Below are positions 7,175 through 17,808 of a DNA stretch of 64,000 nt, piece after piece. The position numbers were made by a program, and so were the translations under genes. Numbering within the stretch: position 1 is the first letter of the stretch; every line of letters begins with the position of its first letter. Below the pieces are notes generated by a model. The model was not told where the DNA came from. It did no database searches and saw nothing but the letters and a program-made list of their open reading frames with translations. The DNA comes from Acidobacteriota bacterium (GTDB lineage: Bacteria; Acidobacteriota; Blastocatellia; Pyrinomonadales; Pyrinomonadaceae): NCBI GenBank assembly GCA_016703965.1, contig JADJBB010000004.1, positions 372,001 through 436,000 on the forward strand, given 5' to 3'.

Positions 7175-9664
7175 TTATGAGGCCTTCTTTCCTGCCAACC
7201 ACCATTCGCGGCCAACGCAGTAGAGTACAACCATCAGTACGAGGAACGGCAGTATTCCGAGGAAATCCGATGCCCCGCCCTCGAAGAATGGATTGCCGCT
7301 TTTTGACCAGTGTTCAGCGGCGTCCTGAATTCCCTTGAGCGTCGGTTGGACGGCAAACAGAGCGATCAAAATACCCGCGATAGCCCCGCCCGCGATGTAG
7401 CCCGAGGCGAGGAGGACGCCGTTCGATTTGTCGGTTTCGGCGATAACCTCGTCCTCGGTCAGGTTGCGTGAGGCGAGCTTTCGTTTCAGATAGATATCAA
7501 CGAGATATCGAACCATGCCACCGAGGAAAATGGGCGCCGATGTCGAGATCGGCAGGTAGATTCCCACTGCAAACGCGAGCGAAGGCACCCCGGCGAGTTC
7601 GAGCACAATGGCGATCATTGCCCCAAGGATCACCAGACCCCACGGCAGATTCTGTCCCAAGACCCCCTTGATGATATAGCTCATCAGCGTTGCTTTAGGA
7701 GCATCGTAACGTGTCAGGTCGTTGCCGTCCTCGTCTTTTTTGATGATGCCGTTGATGCCGGGATCGACGAAGTAGACCGGCTTGCCGCTCTGATCGACAA
7801 GGTATTTCCCGACCTGGCCGTCTTTCGGCTCAGTGTTCTGCCAGACGCGGTAGGTCGCAGTGTCGGTGTCCTTATATTTGCCGTTAGTGACCTTTTCCGA
7901 CTGGAACTGGCCGCCTTGTTTGAACAGCTTCTCCTCGCCGATCGTTTTGGTTGCGACCGGGTTTGCCGCATCGATCTTCTGGAAATAGGTCTCATTATTG
8001 TTCAGCATGATCAGCAGCGAGCCCAAGACCAATGCTGACGCCAACGCTCCGACAAGGATCGCGATCTGCTGACGCCACGGCGTGCCGCCGACCCAGAATC
8101 CGGTTTTCAGATCCTGTGAGGTCGTACCGCCGTTCGACGCAGCGATACAGACAATGCCGCCGATCGAGAGTGCCGTTACGAAATAAGGATCGGCTGCCGT
8201 CCAGCCAAGTCCGAGGAAAACGAGACAGGTAATTAGAAGCGTCGCAACCGTCATTCCCGAGATCGGATTCGAAGACGAACCGACCTCACCAGTCAAACGG
8301 GACGAAACCGTCACGAACAAAAATCCGAGAATAATGATCAGGATCGCTCCGAAGAACGAGACGAACGGGCTTACGAAAACACTCAGTCCCAGTTGCGGGA
8401 ACAGCATGATCGCCGCCACCAGGCCTATGACACCGACGATGACCCATTTGATCGAGATGTCCTGGTCTGTACGCGGCAAATTAGAGTTCGACTCGGCAGA
8501 ACCGCCCCGAAGGTCGGCCAAGCCGCCTTTTAGGCCGTGCCAGATCGTCGGCAGGCTGCGTACTAGCGAGATCATTCCGGCCATCGCCACTGCTCCCGCG
8601 CCGATGTAGAGTACATAGGCACTTCGAACGCCGCCGGGCGTCATTTCCGCGATGGTCTTGCTGATCTCAGGTGCGATCGGCCCGGTTGCCGACTCTCCAA
8701 AGAATTTGATGATCGGGATCAGAACGAGATATGACAATACGCCGCCGCCCATCATGAGCCCTGCGATACGCGGCCCGATTATGTAACCGACGCCGAGCAA
8801 AGTCGGGTCGTTGTCGGAGTTGACTGAGGCTCCCTTGAATCCTGATTTTGTGAAATCGTATCCCGGCGATTCCTTCCAAAAGAACAGCACCTTCATCAAC
8901 GCGTTGAACGCAAAACCGATCGCAAAACCGATCGAGATGATCTTGCCGCCCTGGATCGCCGCATGGTCGTTGCCCTCGACACCAGCCTCGATCGAGGCAT
9001 CACGCGATTCCTTGGACGCTCCGGCTTTGAGAACCTCGGCGCAGGCCGTTCCTTCGGGGTATTTGAGATAACCATGCTGGTCCTTGATCAGAGCCCGGCG
9101 GAGCGGGATCATCATCAGGATCCCCAGCAATCCGCCCAAAACCGCGACCAGCATCACACGACTGATCTCAAGGTCAAAACCCAGGATCATGATCGCCGGC
9201 ATCGTCACACCGAGGCCGAAGGCGATCGATTCTCCAGCGGAACCTGCCGTCTGCATGACGTTGGCTTCAAGAATGGTCGCGTCATCAGCGTTATAAATCG
9301 CGTAACAACACAGCGCCGCCAAGGCAATTCCAGCGAGGGCGGCCCAAGCAACCCCAATCCCTAAACCAGCCAGCAAATAGAAGAGTCCTCCGCCCGCAAG
9401 GACACCAACAGCCATCAATACATACTTGAACGCGGGAGGTATTACCTTAACTTTTGACAACAGCCGGAAAACCGTGATCGCGATAACCGCGACCGGGATC
9501 GAGGCCGAAACAGTAAGCCCTGTCTTCAAAACAAGATAGAGCGACGACGCGCCAAAGATAATACCAAGCAGAGTGCCGACAACGAGCGGCAGCGGCGTCA
9601 GTTCGCGGAGCGTCGTAGCGTCAGGAATATATGACCTGAAATTTTCGAGAAAAGGATTCTTCAT
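7175..9664 (-). CDS. OPT family oligopeptide transporter
   Basis: 829 residues, mostly hydrophobic with about 14-16 membrane segments. The N-terminal pattern (ELTPLPLVVGTLLGIIFGASSLYLVLKTGL region), the conserved GTAC motif (YPEGTACAEVL), and the C-terminal ISTSAPIFLGGMVRYLVD stretch are characteristic of OPT proteins, which import oligopeptides or metal chelates across the inner membrane. A soluble insert around residues 560-640 (KTIGEEKLFKQGGQF to GNDLTRYD) separates two membrane blocks. The protein is at the usual family length for bacteria. The gene has its own terminator downstream. Confidence 0.92.
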   Translation of the reverse strand: MKNPFLENFRSYIPDATTLRELTPLPLVVGTLLGIIFGASSLYLVLKTGLTVSASIPVAVIAITVFRLLSKVKVIPPAFKYVLMAVGVLAGGGLFYLLAGLGIGVAWAALAGIALAALCCYAIYNADDATILEANVMQTAGSAGESIAFGLGVTMPAIMILGFDLEISRVMLVAVLGGLLGILMMIPLRRALIKDQHGYLKYPEGTACAEVLKAGASKESRDASIEAGVEGNDHAAIQGGKIISIGFAIGFAFNALMKVLFFWKESPGYDFTKSGFKGASVNSDNDPTLLGVGYIIGPRIAGLMMGGGVLSYLVLIPIIKFFGESATGPIAPEISKTIAEMTPGGVRSAYVLYIGAGAVAMAGMISLVRSLPTIWHGLKGGLADLRGGSAESNSNLPRTDQDISIKWVIVGVIGLVAAIMLFPQLGLSVFVSPFVSFFGAILIIILGFLFVTVSSRLTGEVGSSSNPISGMTVATLLITCLVFLGLGWTAADPYFVTALSIGGIVCIAASNGGTTSQDLKTGFWVGGTPWRQQIAILVGALASALVLGSLLIMLNNNETYFQKIDAANPVATKTIGEEKLFKQGGQFQSEKVTNGKYKDTDTATYRVWQNTEPKDGQVGKYLVDQSGKPVYFVDPGINGIIKKDEDGNDLTRYDAPKATLMSYIIKGVLGQNLPWGLVILGAMIAIVLELAGVPSLAFAVGIYLPISTSAPIFLGGMVRYLVDIYLKRKLASRNLTEDEVIAETDKSNGVLLASGYIAGGAIAGILIALFAVQPTLKGIQDAAEHWSKSGNPFFEGGASDFLGILPFLVLMVVLYCVGREWWLAGKKAS

Positions 9665-9805
9665 GCCGGTTTAGAGTCTCCAGATTGTCTTTCTGCGTCC
9701 CGCTTTAGGCGGGTGTTTTATAGGGGAAAGGATTTTTGAACCTGCGTTAATTTACCCCGCTAACACAAAAAACGCAATCTTTTACCTCAAATTCAGCTCA
9801 TCAAT

Positions 9806-12346
9806 TCAGTTAGCACCCGTGAGGCGGCGATAGAAAACCTGCTTCACGGCCTCGGCCGCCGCGACGTACAAGGCGGAAATAACAATTATCATCACCAAGA
9901 TCCCGGGCGGAAGCGGTACGAATCCCAGGATATTGGTTCCGGGGATATAAGGAATTACGATCGTCAGCCCGACAACGGCCACCGTCGAGATCCACAGCCA
10001 ACGTCCGGGCCGGCTGCGGTAAAACGGACGCCGTGTGCGGACAATAAGGGCGACCAAGAGTTCGGTAAGGAGAGACTCAATGAACCAGCCGGTTTGAAAT
10101 TCAGCTTCCGAAGCCCTGATGTAGAAATATAAAAGCCCAAACGTCAAATAATCGAAAATCGAGCTGACGAGGCCGAAGACGATCATAAACTTGCCGATGA
10201 AACTGATGTCCCATCGGTGCGGCGACTCAACAAATTCCGGATCGACGTTATCGCTGGCAATAGCGATCGCCGGAATATCGGATAGAAAATTATTGAGTAA
10301 TATCTGTTTGGCGAGCAGCGGCAAGAACGGAAGAAACAGCGATGCTCCCGCCATGCTGAACATATTGCCGAAATTGGCACTCGTCGTCGTAAAAATGTAC
10401 TTGAGGGAATTGGCAAAGGTTACGCGGCCTTCCTCAATGCCGCGACAGAGCACGTCGAGTCCTTTTTTTAGCAGTACGAAGTCAGCGGCCTCGCGGGCAA
10501 CATCAACGGCTCCTTCGACCGAGATGCCGACGTCGGCATCGTGCAGGGCAGGAGCGTCGTTAATCCCGTCGCCCATATACCCGACAACATGCCCCATTTT
10601 TTGCAATCCTCGGATGATCCGTTCTTTCTGATTCGGGTCAACCTCGACAAACAGCGTGTTGTGCTCGACAGCATGCCAGAGGGCCTCATCATCAAGTAGA
10701 TTGAGCTCTGTACCAGTTATTATTCCGGCCGATTCCAAGCCCACCGACTTGGCAAGGTGTGCCGCGACATGCCGATTGTCACCGGTAATTATCTTCAGTT
10801 GGACCTTGAGTTTCGCAAGGGCTTCGATCGCACTGCTGGCATCTTCCTTAGGCGGGTCGAAGAAGAGAAGAAAGCCTTCAAATACCAGGTCGCACTCGTC
10901 ATCACGGTTTGCAGAACTATCGTTCAGCAATTCCTTTGTCGCGAGCCCGAGAACACGAAATCCGTCCGATCCCCAAGCCTCGAACCGCTTGCCGATCTCA
11001 CTTAGCTTGTCCGGCGTTAGTCCCTCGAGACCTTTGGAACCGCGAAAGTGCGTGCAAACCGCCAGAATATTGTCGAGAGCACCTTTGGTGACCATCATTG
11101 CCGGCCGATCGCCGGCCTTAACCATGATGCTCAGGCGTTTGCGTGCAAAGTCGTAAGGCACTTCGCCGACCTTTTCGACGCCGCTAAGTTCAACGGCGGG
11201 GCCGGCAACGATCGCTTCATCGAGCGGATTAGGGAGACCGGCCTGAAAATATGCATTCAGGTAGGCCAGACGATAGACATCGTCGGACGCGTTCGCCTCG
11301 GCATCGAGTGCGGCATCGAGCCGGACGATGCCTTCGGTCAGCGTTCCGGTTTTATCGGTACACAGGATGTCCATGCTGCCGAGATTCTCGATCGCCTCGA
11401 GGCGTCTAACAATGACGCCGCGTCGAGCCATCTCGCGCGCTCCCTTTGAAAGATTGATCGTGATGATAGCCGGCAAAAGTTCCGGCGAGATTCCCACGGC
11501 TAGGGCGATCGCGAAAAGGAGAGATTCGATCGCGGGCTTGTCAGAAACCACATTGATGGCAAAAACCACAAGGACGAGCCCAACCATTATCCGGGTGAGC
11601 ATTATGCCAAATTTTCGAATACCCCGCTCAAATTCCGTTTCAGGCGCTCGCAGGCTGAGCTGATCCGCGATCCGGCCGTATTCCGTGGCCGCTCCGGTTC
11701 GGACAATTAAAACCTTGGCAAAACCGCTTCGCGCGGAGGTGCCCATATAGACGCAATTCATCCGCTCTGCAAGACTCGCATTTGCATCAGCGACATCCGT
11801 TTCTTTCTCAACGGGAAAGGTTTCGCCTGTTAGTACCGCCTGATTAACGAAGAAGTCCTTTGTCTCGATCACCACTCCATCGGCGGGAATAAGACTGCCT
11901 GCAGAAAGCACGACAACATCGCCCGGAACGATAGCCTCGTGGTCTATTTGCTTCTCTTCTCGGTTGCGAAGCACTGTTGTCCGTTTCTTTAATCGTGCCC
12001 TTAATTTGGCGATCGCGTTGCCGGCTGAATATTCCTGCAGAAACGAAATCAGGGCGCTGCCGACGACGATGAAAAAAATGATCGACGCATCGGTCCACTC
12101 GCCAACATACAGCGAGACCGCAACCGCGAACAGCAGAATTAGGACGAGAGGATTTGTGAATTGTTTCGTCAGAAGCCGCAGCCACGTGACCTGGCGGCTT
12201 ATTTCGAGGGCATTTGGCCCAACCAACTCCAAACGTGCCGCAGCCGCAGCATCGGTCATTCCGCCTGGTGCCGAATCAAGAGCCGCCAGCAACTCACTGG
12301 CGGAAACATTCCAATATTTTTCGGGGATCTCGATTCGTTCAGGCAT
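9806..12346 (-). CDS. mgtA: Mg2+-importing P-type ATPase (MgtA-like, P3B)
   Basis: About 846 residues; I start at MPERIEIPEKYW, with an ATG two codons upstream possible. In order: cation ATPase N-terminal domain (30-90), actuator domain with TGET, the P-type phosphorylation motif DKTGTLTE (about 331-338), the nucleotide-binding domain, TGDN, and the hinge GDGINDAPAL. The membrane part contains GISPELLPAI, equivalent to the (T/S)PE(M/L)LP of MgtA, and the C-terminal ILLNNFLSDIPAIAIASDNVD typical of this subgroup. It predicts ATP-driven Mg2+ uptake. I see no M-box Mg2+ riboswitch in the 130 bp upstream. Divergent from the M14 peptidase gene. Confidence 0.88.
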   Translation of the reverse strand: MPERIEIPEKYWNVSASELLAALDSAPGGMTDAAAAARLELVGPNALEISRQVTWLRLLTKQFTNPLVLILLFAVAVSLYVGEWTDASIIFFIVVGSALISFLQEYSAGNAIAKLRARLKKRTTVLRNREEKQIDHEAIVPGDVVVLSAGSLIPADGVVIETKDFFVNQAVLTGETFPVEKETDVADANASLAERMNCVYMGTSARSGFAKVLIVRTGAATEYGRIADQLSLRAPETEFERGIRKFGIMLTRIMVGLVLVVFAINVVSDKPAIESLLFAIALAVGISPELLPAIITINLSKGAREMARRGVIVRRLEAIENLGSMDILCTDKTGTLTEGIVRLDAALDAEANASDDVYRLAYLNAYFQAGLPNPLDEAIVAGPAVELSGVEKVGEVPYDFARKRLSIMVKAGDRPAMMVTKGALDNILAVCTHFRGSKGLEGLTPDKLSEIGKRFEAWGSDGFRVLGLATKELLNDSSANRDDECDLVFEGFLLFFDPPKEDASSAIEALAKLKVQLKIITGDNRHVAAHLAKSVGLESAGIITGTELNLLDDEALWHAVEHNTLFVEVDPNQKERIIRGLQKMGHVVGYMGDGINDAPALHDADVGISVEGAVDVAREAADFVLLKKGLDVLCRGIEEGRVTFANSLKYIFTTTSANFGNMFSMAGASLFLPFLPLLAKQILLNNFLSDIPAIAIASDNVDPEFVESPHRWDISFIGKFMIVFGLVSSIFDYLTFGLLYFYIRASEAEFQTGWFIESLLTELLVALIVRTRRPFYRSRPGRWLWISTVAVVGLTIVIPYIPGTNILGFVPLPPGILVMIIVISALYVAAAEAVKQVFYRRLTGAN

Positions 12347-12479
12347 ACACAAGGCTCGATGTTCGTATACTAACTCAGTCCCAGTGACAGCGGGAGATTT
12401 TTTGAATAATGGCGTCTTTCATATCCAAACGAAATATCCTAAACTGAGCCAAATCAAACCTGGTGCCCGACAAAAGATA

Positions 12480-14864
12480 ATGAAAAAAATTGTTAATTGT
12501 GATCTCTCTTCAGTACTCCGTCTCGTTGCTGTATCGATACTGTTTGCCGCTGCTGCCGCCGCTCAAACGGTCCCTGCTCCCAAGGATGTCCTCGGCTTCG
12601 AGCCCGGCGATGACAAAAAACTCGCAAGCTGGGCTCAAACTGTCGATTATTTCAAAAAACTCGACGCGGCGAGCGATCGCGTCATTTTCCAGGAGATCGG
12701 CAAGACGACGATGGGAGCCCCTTTCGTTTTCGCAACCATATCAAGCCCGGAGAATCTGCGTAACCTAGAAAAATACAAAAAAATAAACGCTCAGCTCGCC
12801 GACCCCCGGACGTTTAAGAGCAGAGATAAATTTGCCGAAAGACTGATCGAAGATGGAAAGACGATCGTGTTGATCACGTGCGGCATTCACTCGACCGAGG
12901 TCGGCAGCCATACGTCTTCTTTCCTGATCGCCCATCGTTTGGCGTCAAGCAACGAGCCTGAGATCCTGAACATTCTCAAAAACACCATCATCCTGCTGGT
13001 TCCGTCGCTCAACCCCGACGGCGTAGATATCGTCAAAAACTGGTACGACAAAACGCTCGGCACGCCGTACGAAGGCACCACGCCGCCTGAGCTTTATCAC
13101 AAATACGTCGGCCACGATAACAACCGCGACTGGTACGCCTTCACCCAGGTCGAAACCCAGCTCACCGTCGACAAGATCCACAACGTCTGGCACCCTCAGA
13201 TCGTTCACGACATACATCAGCAAGGAGCCAACGGTTCAAGGCTTTTCTTGCCCCCGTACATGGACCCAGTCGAACCAAATGTGCCCAAAAAGATAGTCGA
13301 AGGCTATACGGTACTCGGCAACTACATCGCCGGCGACCTTCGCAAGAAAGGATTTGAAGGCATCACAACCAACTCAACCTACGACGCCTGGACACCGGCC
13401 CGAGCGTATTCGCATTACCACGGCGGCGTCCGTATCTTGAGCGAAACCGCTTCGGCCCGCCTCGCTTCGCCAATCACGATTCAGGAGAATCAAGTACGCG
13501 GCGGCCTCGGCTATGATGCGAGAAAGGAATCGCCAAACTTCGGCCCTGTGTGGAAAGGCGGTGAATGGAAGATGCGGAACATCACTGAGTATATGACGGG
13601 CGGCGCATTCAGCCTGCTCAACCACGCGGCGGACAATCGGGAAAAATGGTTGTCAAGGTTTTATGAGGTTGGGAAAGAAGCAGTGAAGCCGAGAAAGGAT
13701 GGTGAGCTTTTTGCTTATGTCTTCCCTAAACTTGGCAACGACGATGTAAAGAACCAGGGCGTCCGTTACGACCTGAGCCACGATAGGCGGCAGGAAAGTC
13801 TTTTGGGAATCCTGGAAAGGGGAGGCGTAACTGTCGATCGTCCCGACAATCTCGCTATCGCGGGAAAGAAATATCCTCGTGGCACGGCCGTCGTCAGGCT
13901 CGACCAACCCTACGGAGCTTTTGCAAAGGCGCTTCTAGAAAGGCAAAAATATCCGGACCTCCTGGATGCCAGCGGAAACCCGATCTCGCCCTACGACGTC
14001 ACCGCACACACGCTGTCGTTGCTGATGAATGTCGAAAGCGAGGCGATCTCTAGACCATTCACTTACCAACTGCCGAAAAGAAGTTCCGGTACTGGCTCGG
14101 GAGCAAGTTGTGGCCAGGGTCATGCTCCACGATATACGATATACCGGTCCGGGCCACCGTCGATGGACGAGGGATGGACACGTTGGATCTTTCGCAAACC
14201 TGGCGGCTATGACATCAATTGCGGAGCGCCGGTTGAAAGCATTACCACCTCAGAGATACGGCAGGGCAGCGGCTCCAATTTTGGTGGCAAAGAGACGAAC
14301 ACTATCGTATTTCCCGATCAAAGCGCAGCCCAAATCCTCAACGGCTATACAAAAGGCTCGATGCCGGATGAGTATGTGGGCGGCGTTGGGAAGGAAGGTG
14401 TTGCTAAGCTTAAGAAATTTGTCGAAGAAGGCGGAACTCTTGTTTTCCTGAATAGTGCGTCTGATTTTGCGATCGAGCAGTTCGGTTTGCCGGTGCGTGA
14501 TGTGACGAAAGGCTTACCGCGAAAGGATTTCTTTATTCCCGGCTCGATCCTCCGAACTGAGATCAACACCAATAGTCCGATCGCCAAAGGAATGCCGAAA
14601 GAATCTATAGCTTGGTTCGAAGATTCGCCCGCTTTCGATATCGCTCAGGATGCCCGCGTCGAGGTGATCGCCCGTTATCCGACCGACCCGAAAAACGTTC
14701 TCCTCTCGGGTTGGGCCCTCGGCGCCGAAAAGATCGCCGGAAAAGCCGCTCTCGTCTCCATCCCAATGGGCAAAGGCAAGATCGTGCTTTTTGGCTTCCG
14801 CCCACAGTATCGTGCCCAATCGCTCGCCACCTATCCGCTGCTATTCAATGCGATCTCGAACTGA
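12480..14864 (+). CDS. Secreted M14-family zinc carboxypeptidase with C-terminal accessory domain
   Basis: 794 residues. The frame is open further upstream through the antisense of the ATPase gene, but MKKIVNCDLSSVLR starts a clear signal peptide (ending near AAAAQ). Zinc ligands of the M14 pattern: H137 and E140 (CGIHSTEVG) and H243 or H246 (VHDIHQQG). SLNPDGV is also characteristic. The C-terminal half carries SMDEGWTRW and then a GATase/ThuA-like alpha/beta domain (EGGTLVFLNSASDFAIEQFG onward, to GFRPQYRAQ), as seen in many acidobacterial secreted M14 proteins. Likely periplasmic or extracellular peptide degradation. It ends in its own terminator. Confidence 0.87.
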   Translation: MKKIVNCDLSSVLRLVAVSILFAAAAAAQTVPAPKDVLGFEPGDDKKLASWAQTVDYFKKLDAASDRVIFQEIGKTTMGAPFVFATISSPENLRNLEKYKKINAQLADPRTFKSRDKFAERLIEDGKTIVLITCGIHSTEVGSHTSSFLIAHRLASSNEPEILNILKNTIILLVPSLNPDGVDIVKNWYDKTLGTPYEGTTPPELYHKYVGHDNNRDWYAFTQVETQLTVDKIHNVWHPQIVHDIHQQGANGSRLFLPPYMDPVEPNVPKKIVEGYTVLGNYIAGDLRKKGFEGITTNSTYDAWTPARAYSHYHGGVRILSETASARLASPITIQENQVRGGLGYDARKESPNFGPVWKGGEWKMRNITEYMTGGAFSLLNHAADNREKWLSRFYEVGKEAVKPRKDGELFAYVFPKLGNDDVKNQGVRYDLSHDRRQESLLGILERGGVTVDRPDNLAIAGKKYPRGTAVVRLDQPYGAFAKALLERQKYPDLLDASGNPISPYDVTAHTLSLLMNVESEAISRPFTYQLPKRSSGTGSGASCGQGHAPRYTIYRSGPPSMDEGWTRWIFRKPGGYDINCGAPVESITTSEIRQGSGSNFGGKETNTIVFPDQSAAQILNGYTKGSMPDEYVGGVGKEGVAKLKKFVEEGGTLVFLNSASDFAIEQFGLPVRDVTKGLPRKDFFIPGSILRTEINTNSPIAKGMPKESIAWFEDSPAFDIAQDARVEVIARYPTDPKNVLLSGWALGAEKIAGKAALVSIPMGKGKIVLFGFRPQYRAQSLATYPLLFNAISN

Positions 14865-14883
14865 GCTTCCGGAACAAGCAAGT

Positions 14884-14916
14884 AATGGCCCCAGGTTTTA
14901 TCCCGGGGCCATTTTT
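14884..14916 (+). terminator. Intrinsic terminator of the M14 peptidase gene
   Basis: AATGGCCCC (14884-14892) pairs with GGGGCCATT (14905-14913) around a 12-nt loop; a T-run follows at 14912-14916. It is 20 bp beyond the peptidase stop. Confidence 0.85.
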
Positions 14917-14948
14917 CATACACATTTCTGCGTTCGCGGAATATTGAA

Positions 14949-17378
14949 TTACTCCATTCCAGTAAAATCCAGATCAGACATACTGCCGTTGAACTGCATG
15001 ATACGCGGGGCAAAACGGTAGCGTTTTGAGGCGACGCTGATGATGTACGTTTCCGCTATCCTGACGTTGTCGAACGAGTATAACCCGAATGAACTTGTCG
15101 TTGCGATCCTTCTGACATTTTGAGAGTCGATCAATGAAACAACTGCGTTTCTCAGAGGCAAGCCGTAGGCGGATAAAACCTTTCCGTGTGGGGGGGGCGG
15201 GGGGGGGCGCCGCCCCGGGGGGAGGGCCGGGCGGAGGGGGGGGGGGGGGGGGGGGGGGCCGAGGACGACGATCTGGCCCCGTTGGGGCTAAATGTCGGAA
15301 TCATCCGCTTGTCCCGCCGCGGAACCGTCCGGATTCATTATGTATATCTCGGGGTAGCCGTCGCGGCCCGAGAAGAAGGCGACCTTGCTGCCATTTGGGC
15401 TAAATACCGGATGCTCGTCAAGAAAGGGAGCGACGAACGTAAGGCGAGTAAGCCCCCCGCCTGTTGAATTCATGAGATAAAGCTCACAATTCTGATCGCG
15501 CCAAGACTCAAAGACTATTCCGCTGCCGTCGGGGCTGAAGGTGGGTTGGTCATCCGTTGCCACATTGTCCGTAAGCCGCGTTTGGCCGCTGCCGTCGGCG
15601 TTCATCACATAGATCTCCTGATTCCCATCTCGAAAAGAAGAGAAAACGATGCGGGTTCCGTCGTAGCTGAAAGCCGGGTAACGGTCACTGAAGACACCAT
15701 TCGTAAGCCGGGTTTGTCCGGAGCCATCGGCATTCATGACATAGATCTCTTCATTGCCGTCACGGGTGGACATAAAGGCTATCCGCGTTCCGTCTGAACT
15801 GAGTGACGGCTGCGTGTCATCTGCAAAATTATTGGTCAGTCTAGTTTGATTCGTGCCGTCCGGGTTCATGATGTAGACCTCGCTGTTTCCATCCCGATTC
15901 GAGGTAAAGGCGATCGCTTGTTTGGATCTGAGCGTATAGCGTGCAAGAGCAAAGACCGAATCAGTATCGCTGATATAGGCGGTTCCGCCCACAACAAGCT
16001 TTCCGTCATTCTGCTGAACGGAAGTGCAGGCAAAGCCATTCAATCCGGCAAAATCCGTCATCAGCGTACCATTAACGCCAAATGTCGTATCCAATGAGCC
16101 GTTTACGTTGTAGCGCGCGAGGCCGAATTGGGCATGAGGTATTTCGGGAAGTTCCCCATCTGTTCCTACTGGTATTTCGGTTAGTCCGGTCACTCCTGTC
16201 GCAACTATCTTTCCGTTTGGCTGAAGTATTAGGGAAAAAGCAATATCGTGACCGCTAAGATCAGTGGAAACCTTACCGCCTGATCCAAAAGAGCCGTCGA
16301 GCGTGCCGTTCGAGTTGTATCGAACCAATGCGAAGTCCTGGCTCAGGCTGCTTTTGGTACCAGCAGCTATGATCTTTCCGTCCGGCTGTGCTGCCACGGT
16401 TACCGCTATATCCTCACCAAAGATGTCCGTCACAACGATCCCGCCGTTACCGAAAGACGGATCGAGACCTCCATTGAGATCGTATCGAGCGACGGCAAAA
16501 TCTCCTTCGCCAAATACATCTGGACGAGACCGTCCGGAGTCAAATAGAGTTGAATTTGTCGAACCGGCAACGACGATCTTTCCATCGGCTAAAACGGAAC
16601 CGATGCCGATATCGTCGACGTTTCGACCTAAATCGGTGATCACCTTGCCGCCCACCCCAAAACTGGTATCCAAACTGCCGTCAGAGTTGTAGCAGGCCAA
16701 AGCAAAGTCATCCTCGTGGCCTTCGCTCCAACTTACGCCAACGGCCACTATCTTGCCGCCGGGTAGTAGAAGCAAACTATTGACCCCATCATGTTCACCA
16801 CCAAAGTCGGTCGTCACCTTTCCGCCGACACCAAAGTCGCTATCAGGGCTACCGTCACTGTTGTATCGAGCTAAACCGAAATCATCGTCAAAGGGCGGAT
16901 GTGAGGCGAGCCCGCCGACGAGGATCTTTCCATCCGGCTGCAGCTTAACGGCAAGGGCCATATCACGAAACCCGAAAAAATCGGTCGTAACCCTTCCGCC
17001 GGTACCAAAACTGGTATCTAAACTTCCGTCACATGATAGCGAGAGATAGCGACGTCAGCGAGGAACATTCCCGGTGTCGTGCTGCCAAAGAATGGCTGCC
17101 AGCCGGTGATGCCCGCGGCAACGATCTTTCCATCAGGCTGCAGAGCTAACCCCATGACTTGGTCCGGAACACCGGGCCTGAAATCGGTTGTTACTTTTCC
17201 GCCGCTGCCGAATGTTAGGTCAAGATCGCCAGCCGTAGCCCGACCTTATCAACGGGCACAGCCAAAGCCAGATGACCACGGCAAAAACGAGTAAGAGCTT
17301 TATTCGGATGATCGAAATGGTGCGGAGCGCACCGCTGGTCTGGAAGCGTATTCTTACGATAAATCTGTTCGATTTCAT
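14949..17378 (-). pseudogene. Broken secreted delta-60/PD40 repeat protein with C-terminal CarboxypepD_reg domain
   Basis: Start: ATG at 17378 with GGGAGG 8 nt upstream; a long signal/membrane segment (KLLLVFAVVIWLWLCPLI) follows. The coding pattern then jumps frames at least three times. Near 17230 the reading must shift to continue GDLDLTFGSGGKVTTD. Near 17035 it must shift again to read DGSLDTSFGTGGRVTTD. Near 15290 a stop falls where the PD40 motif FSPNG should be; FSPNG is present in another frame. Between these points (15288-16961) there are about seven delta-60 repeats and five TolB/PD40 repeats (YVMNADGSGQTRLT). After the G-tract the frame GKVLSAYGLPLRNAVVSL to DLDFTGME is an intact CarboxypepD_reg-like terminal domain. 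Either a decayed gene or local sequence error. Confidence 0.8.
15188..15260. repeat. Extreme G-rich tract with a 23-G run
   Basis: This segment is almost only G and C on the plus strand, ending in 23 consecutive G at 15236-15258. It sits exactly where the delta-60/PD40 protein should join its C-terminal domain; on the coding strand it would read as a proline run. Nothing else in the window has this composition. It may be a real slippage-prone tract or a sequencing/assembly artefact (poly-G is typical of two-colour Illumina chemistry). Confidence 0.9.
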
Positions 17379-17808
17379 ATAACCTCCCGGTTTTTGGCGG
17401 AGGTCTTTGAAGAGAAGTCGCTCTCTCCTTCGGCCTAGCCACTGCTATTCCCGGCGACTTCGCGGGAACGGCGTTTCAATTCTTCAAATTTCATCTCTCT
17501 TTTTTGCGCTAAAAACGATTGTGATATTTGATAGGGACCATAACTGAACGGCGTTCTGACCGATCCCACAGAAATTTGGCAAATTGATCCTTTTTCTCGC
17601 ATTACAGAATTAATGCGCGCAAGGCGTGTGCCATTGGAATCCCGGGATTTTCGGCATAAATGCAAATAGAACATAAGCTGGGACTAAGCGAATACCGCTG
17701 GGCGCGATACTTTTCGCGGAGAATTCCACATCCCGCATGCTGTATAGAGATCAAAAAAGCCCGGGCTTCGAGGCCGGGCTTTTCTGTTTTGCTGTGAAAA
17801 CAATACCG
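17379..17808. other. Intergenic region without a recognisable gene
   Basis: 430 bp between the broken delta-60 gene and the DoxX gene, both minus strand. It must hold the promoter for the former; GGGAGG before 17378 is its ribosome site. The short open frame at 17435-17674 has no recognisable features and no signal. A terminator lies at 17755-17783. I see nothing else. Confidence 0.6.
17755..17783 (-). terminator. Intrinsic terminator after the DoxX gene (usable from both strands)
   Basis: AAAAGCCCGG (17755-17764) and CCGGGCTTTT (17774-17783) form a perfect 10-bp inverted repeat with a 9-nt loop, giving T-runs on either strand. It lies 25 bp downstream of the DoxX stop codon. Confidence 0.88.

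Noticed and set aside
11964..12479. N-terminal extension of the M14 peptidase
   Set aside because: It is antisense to the MgtA-like gene, and the signal peptide begins at 12480.
12353..12479. Mg2+ riboswitch upstream of the MgtA-like gene
   Set aside because: No M-box-like helices or conserved loops could be recognised in the 127 bp.
15134..15467. Plus-strand frames across the G-tract
   Set aside because: Their Gly-rich content comes from the homopolymer; the coding pattern lies on the minus strand.
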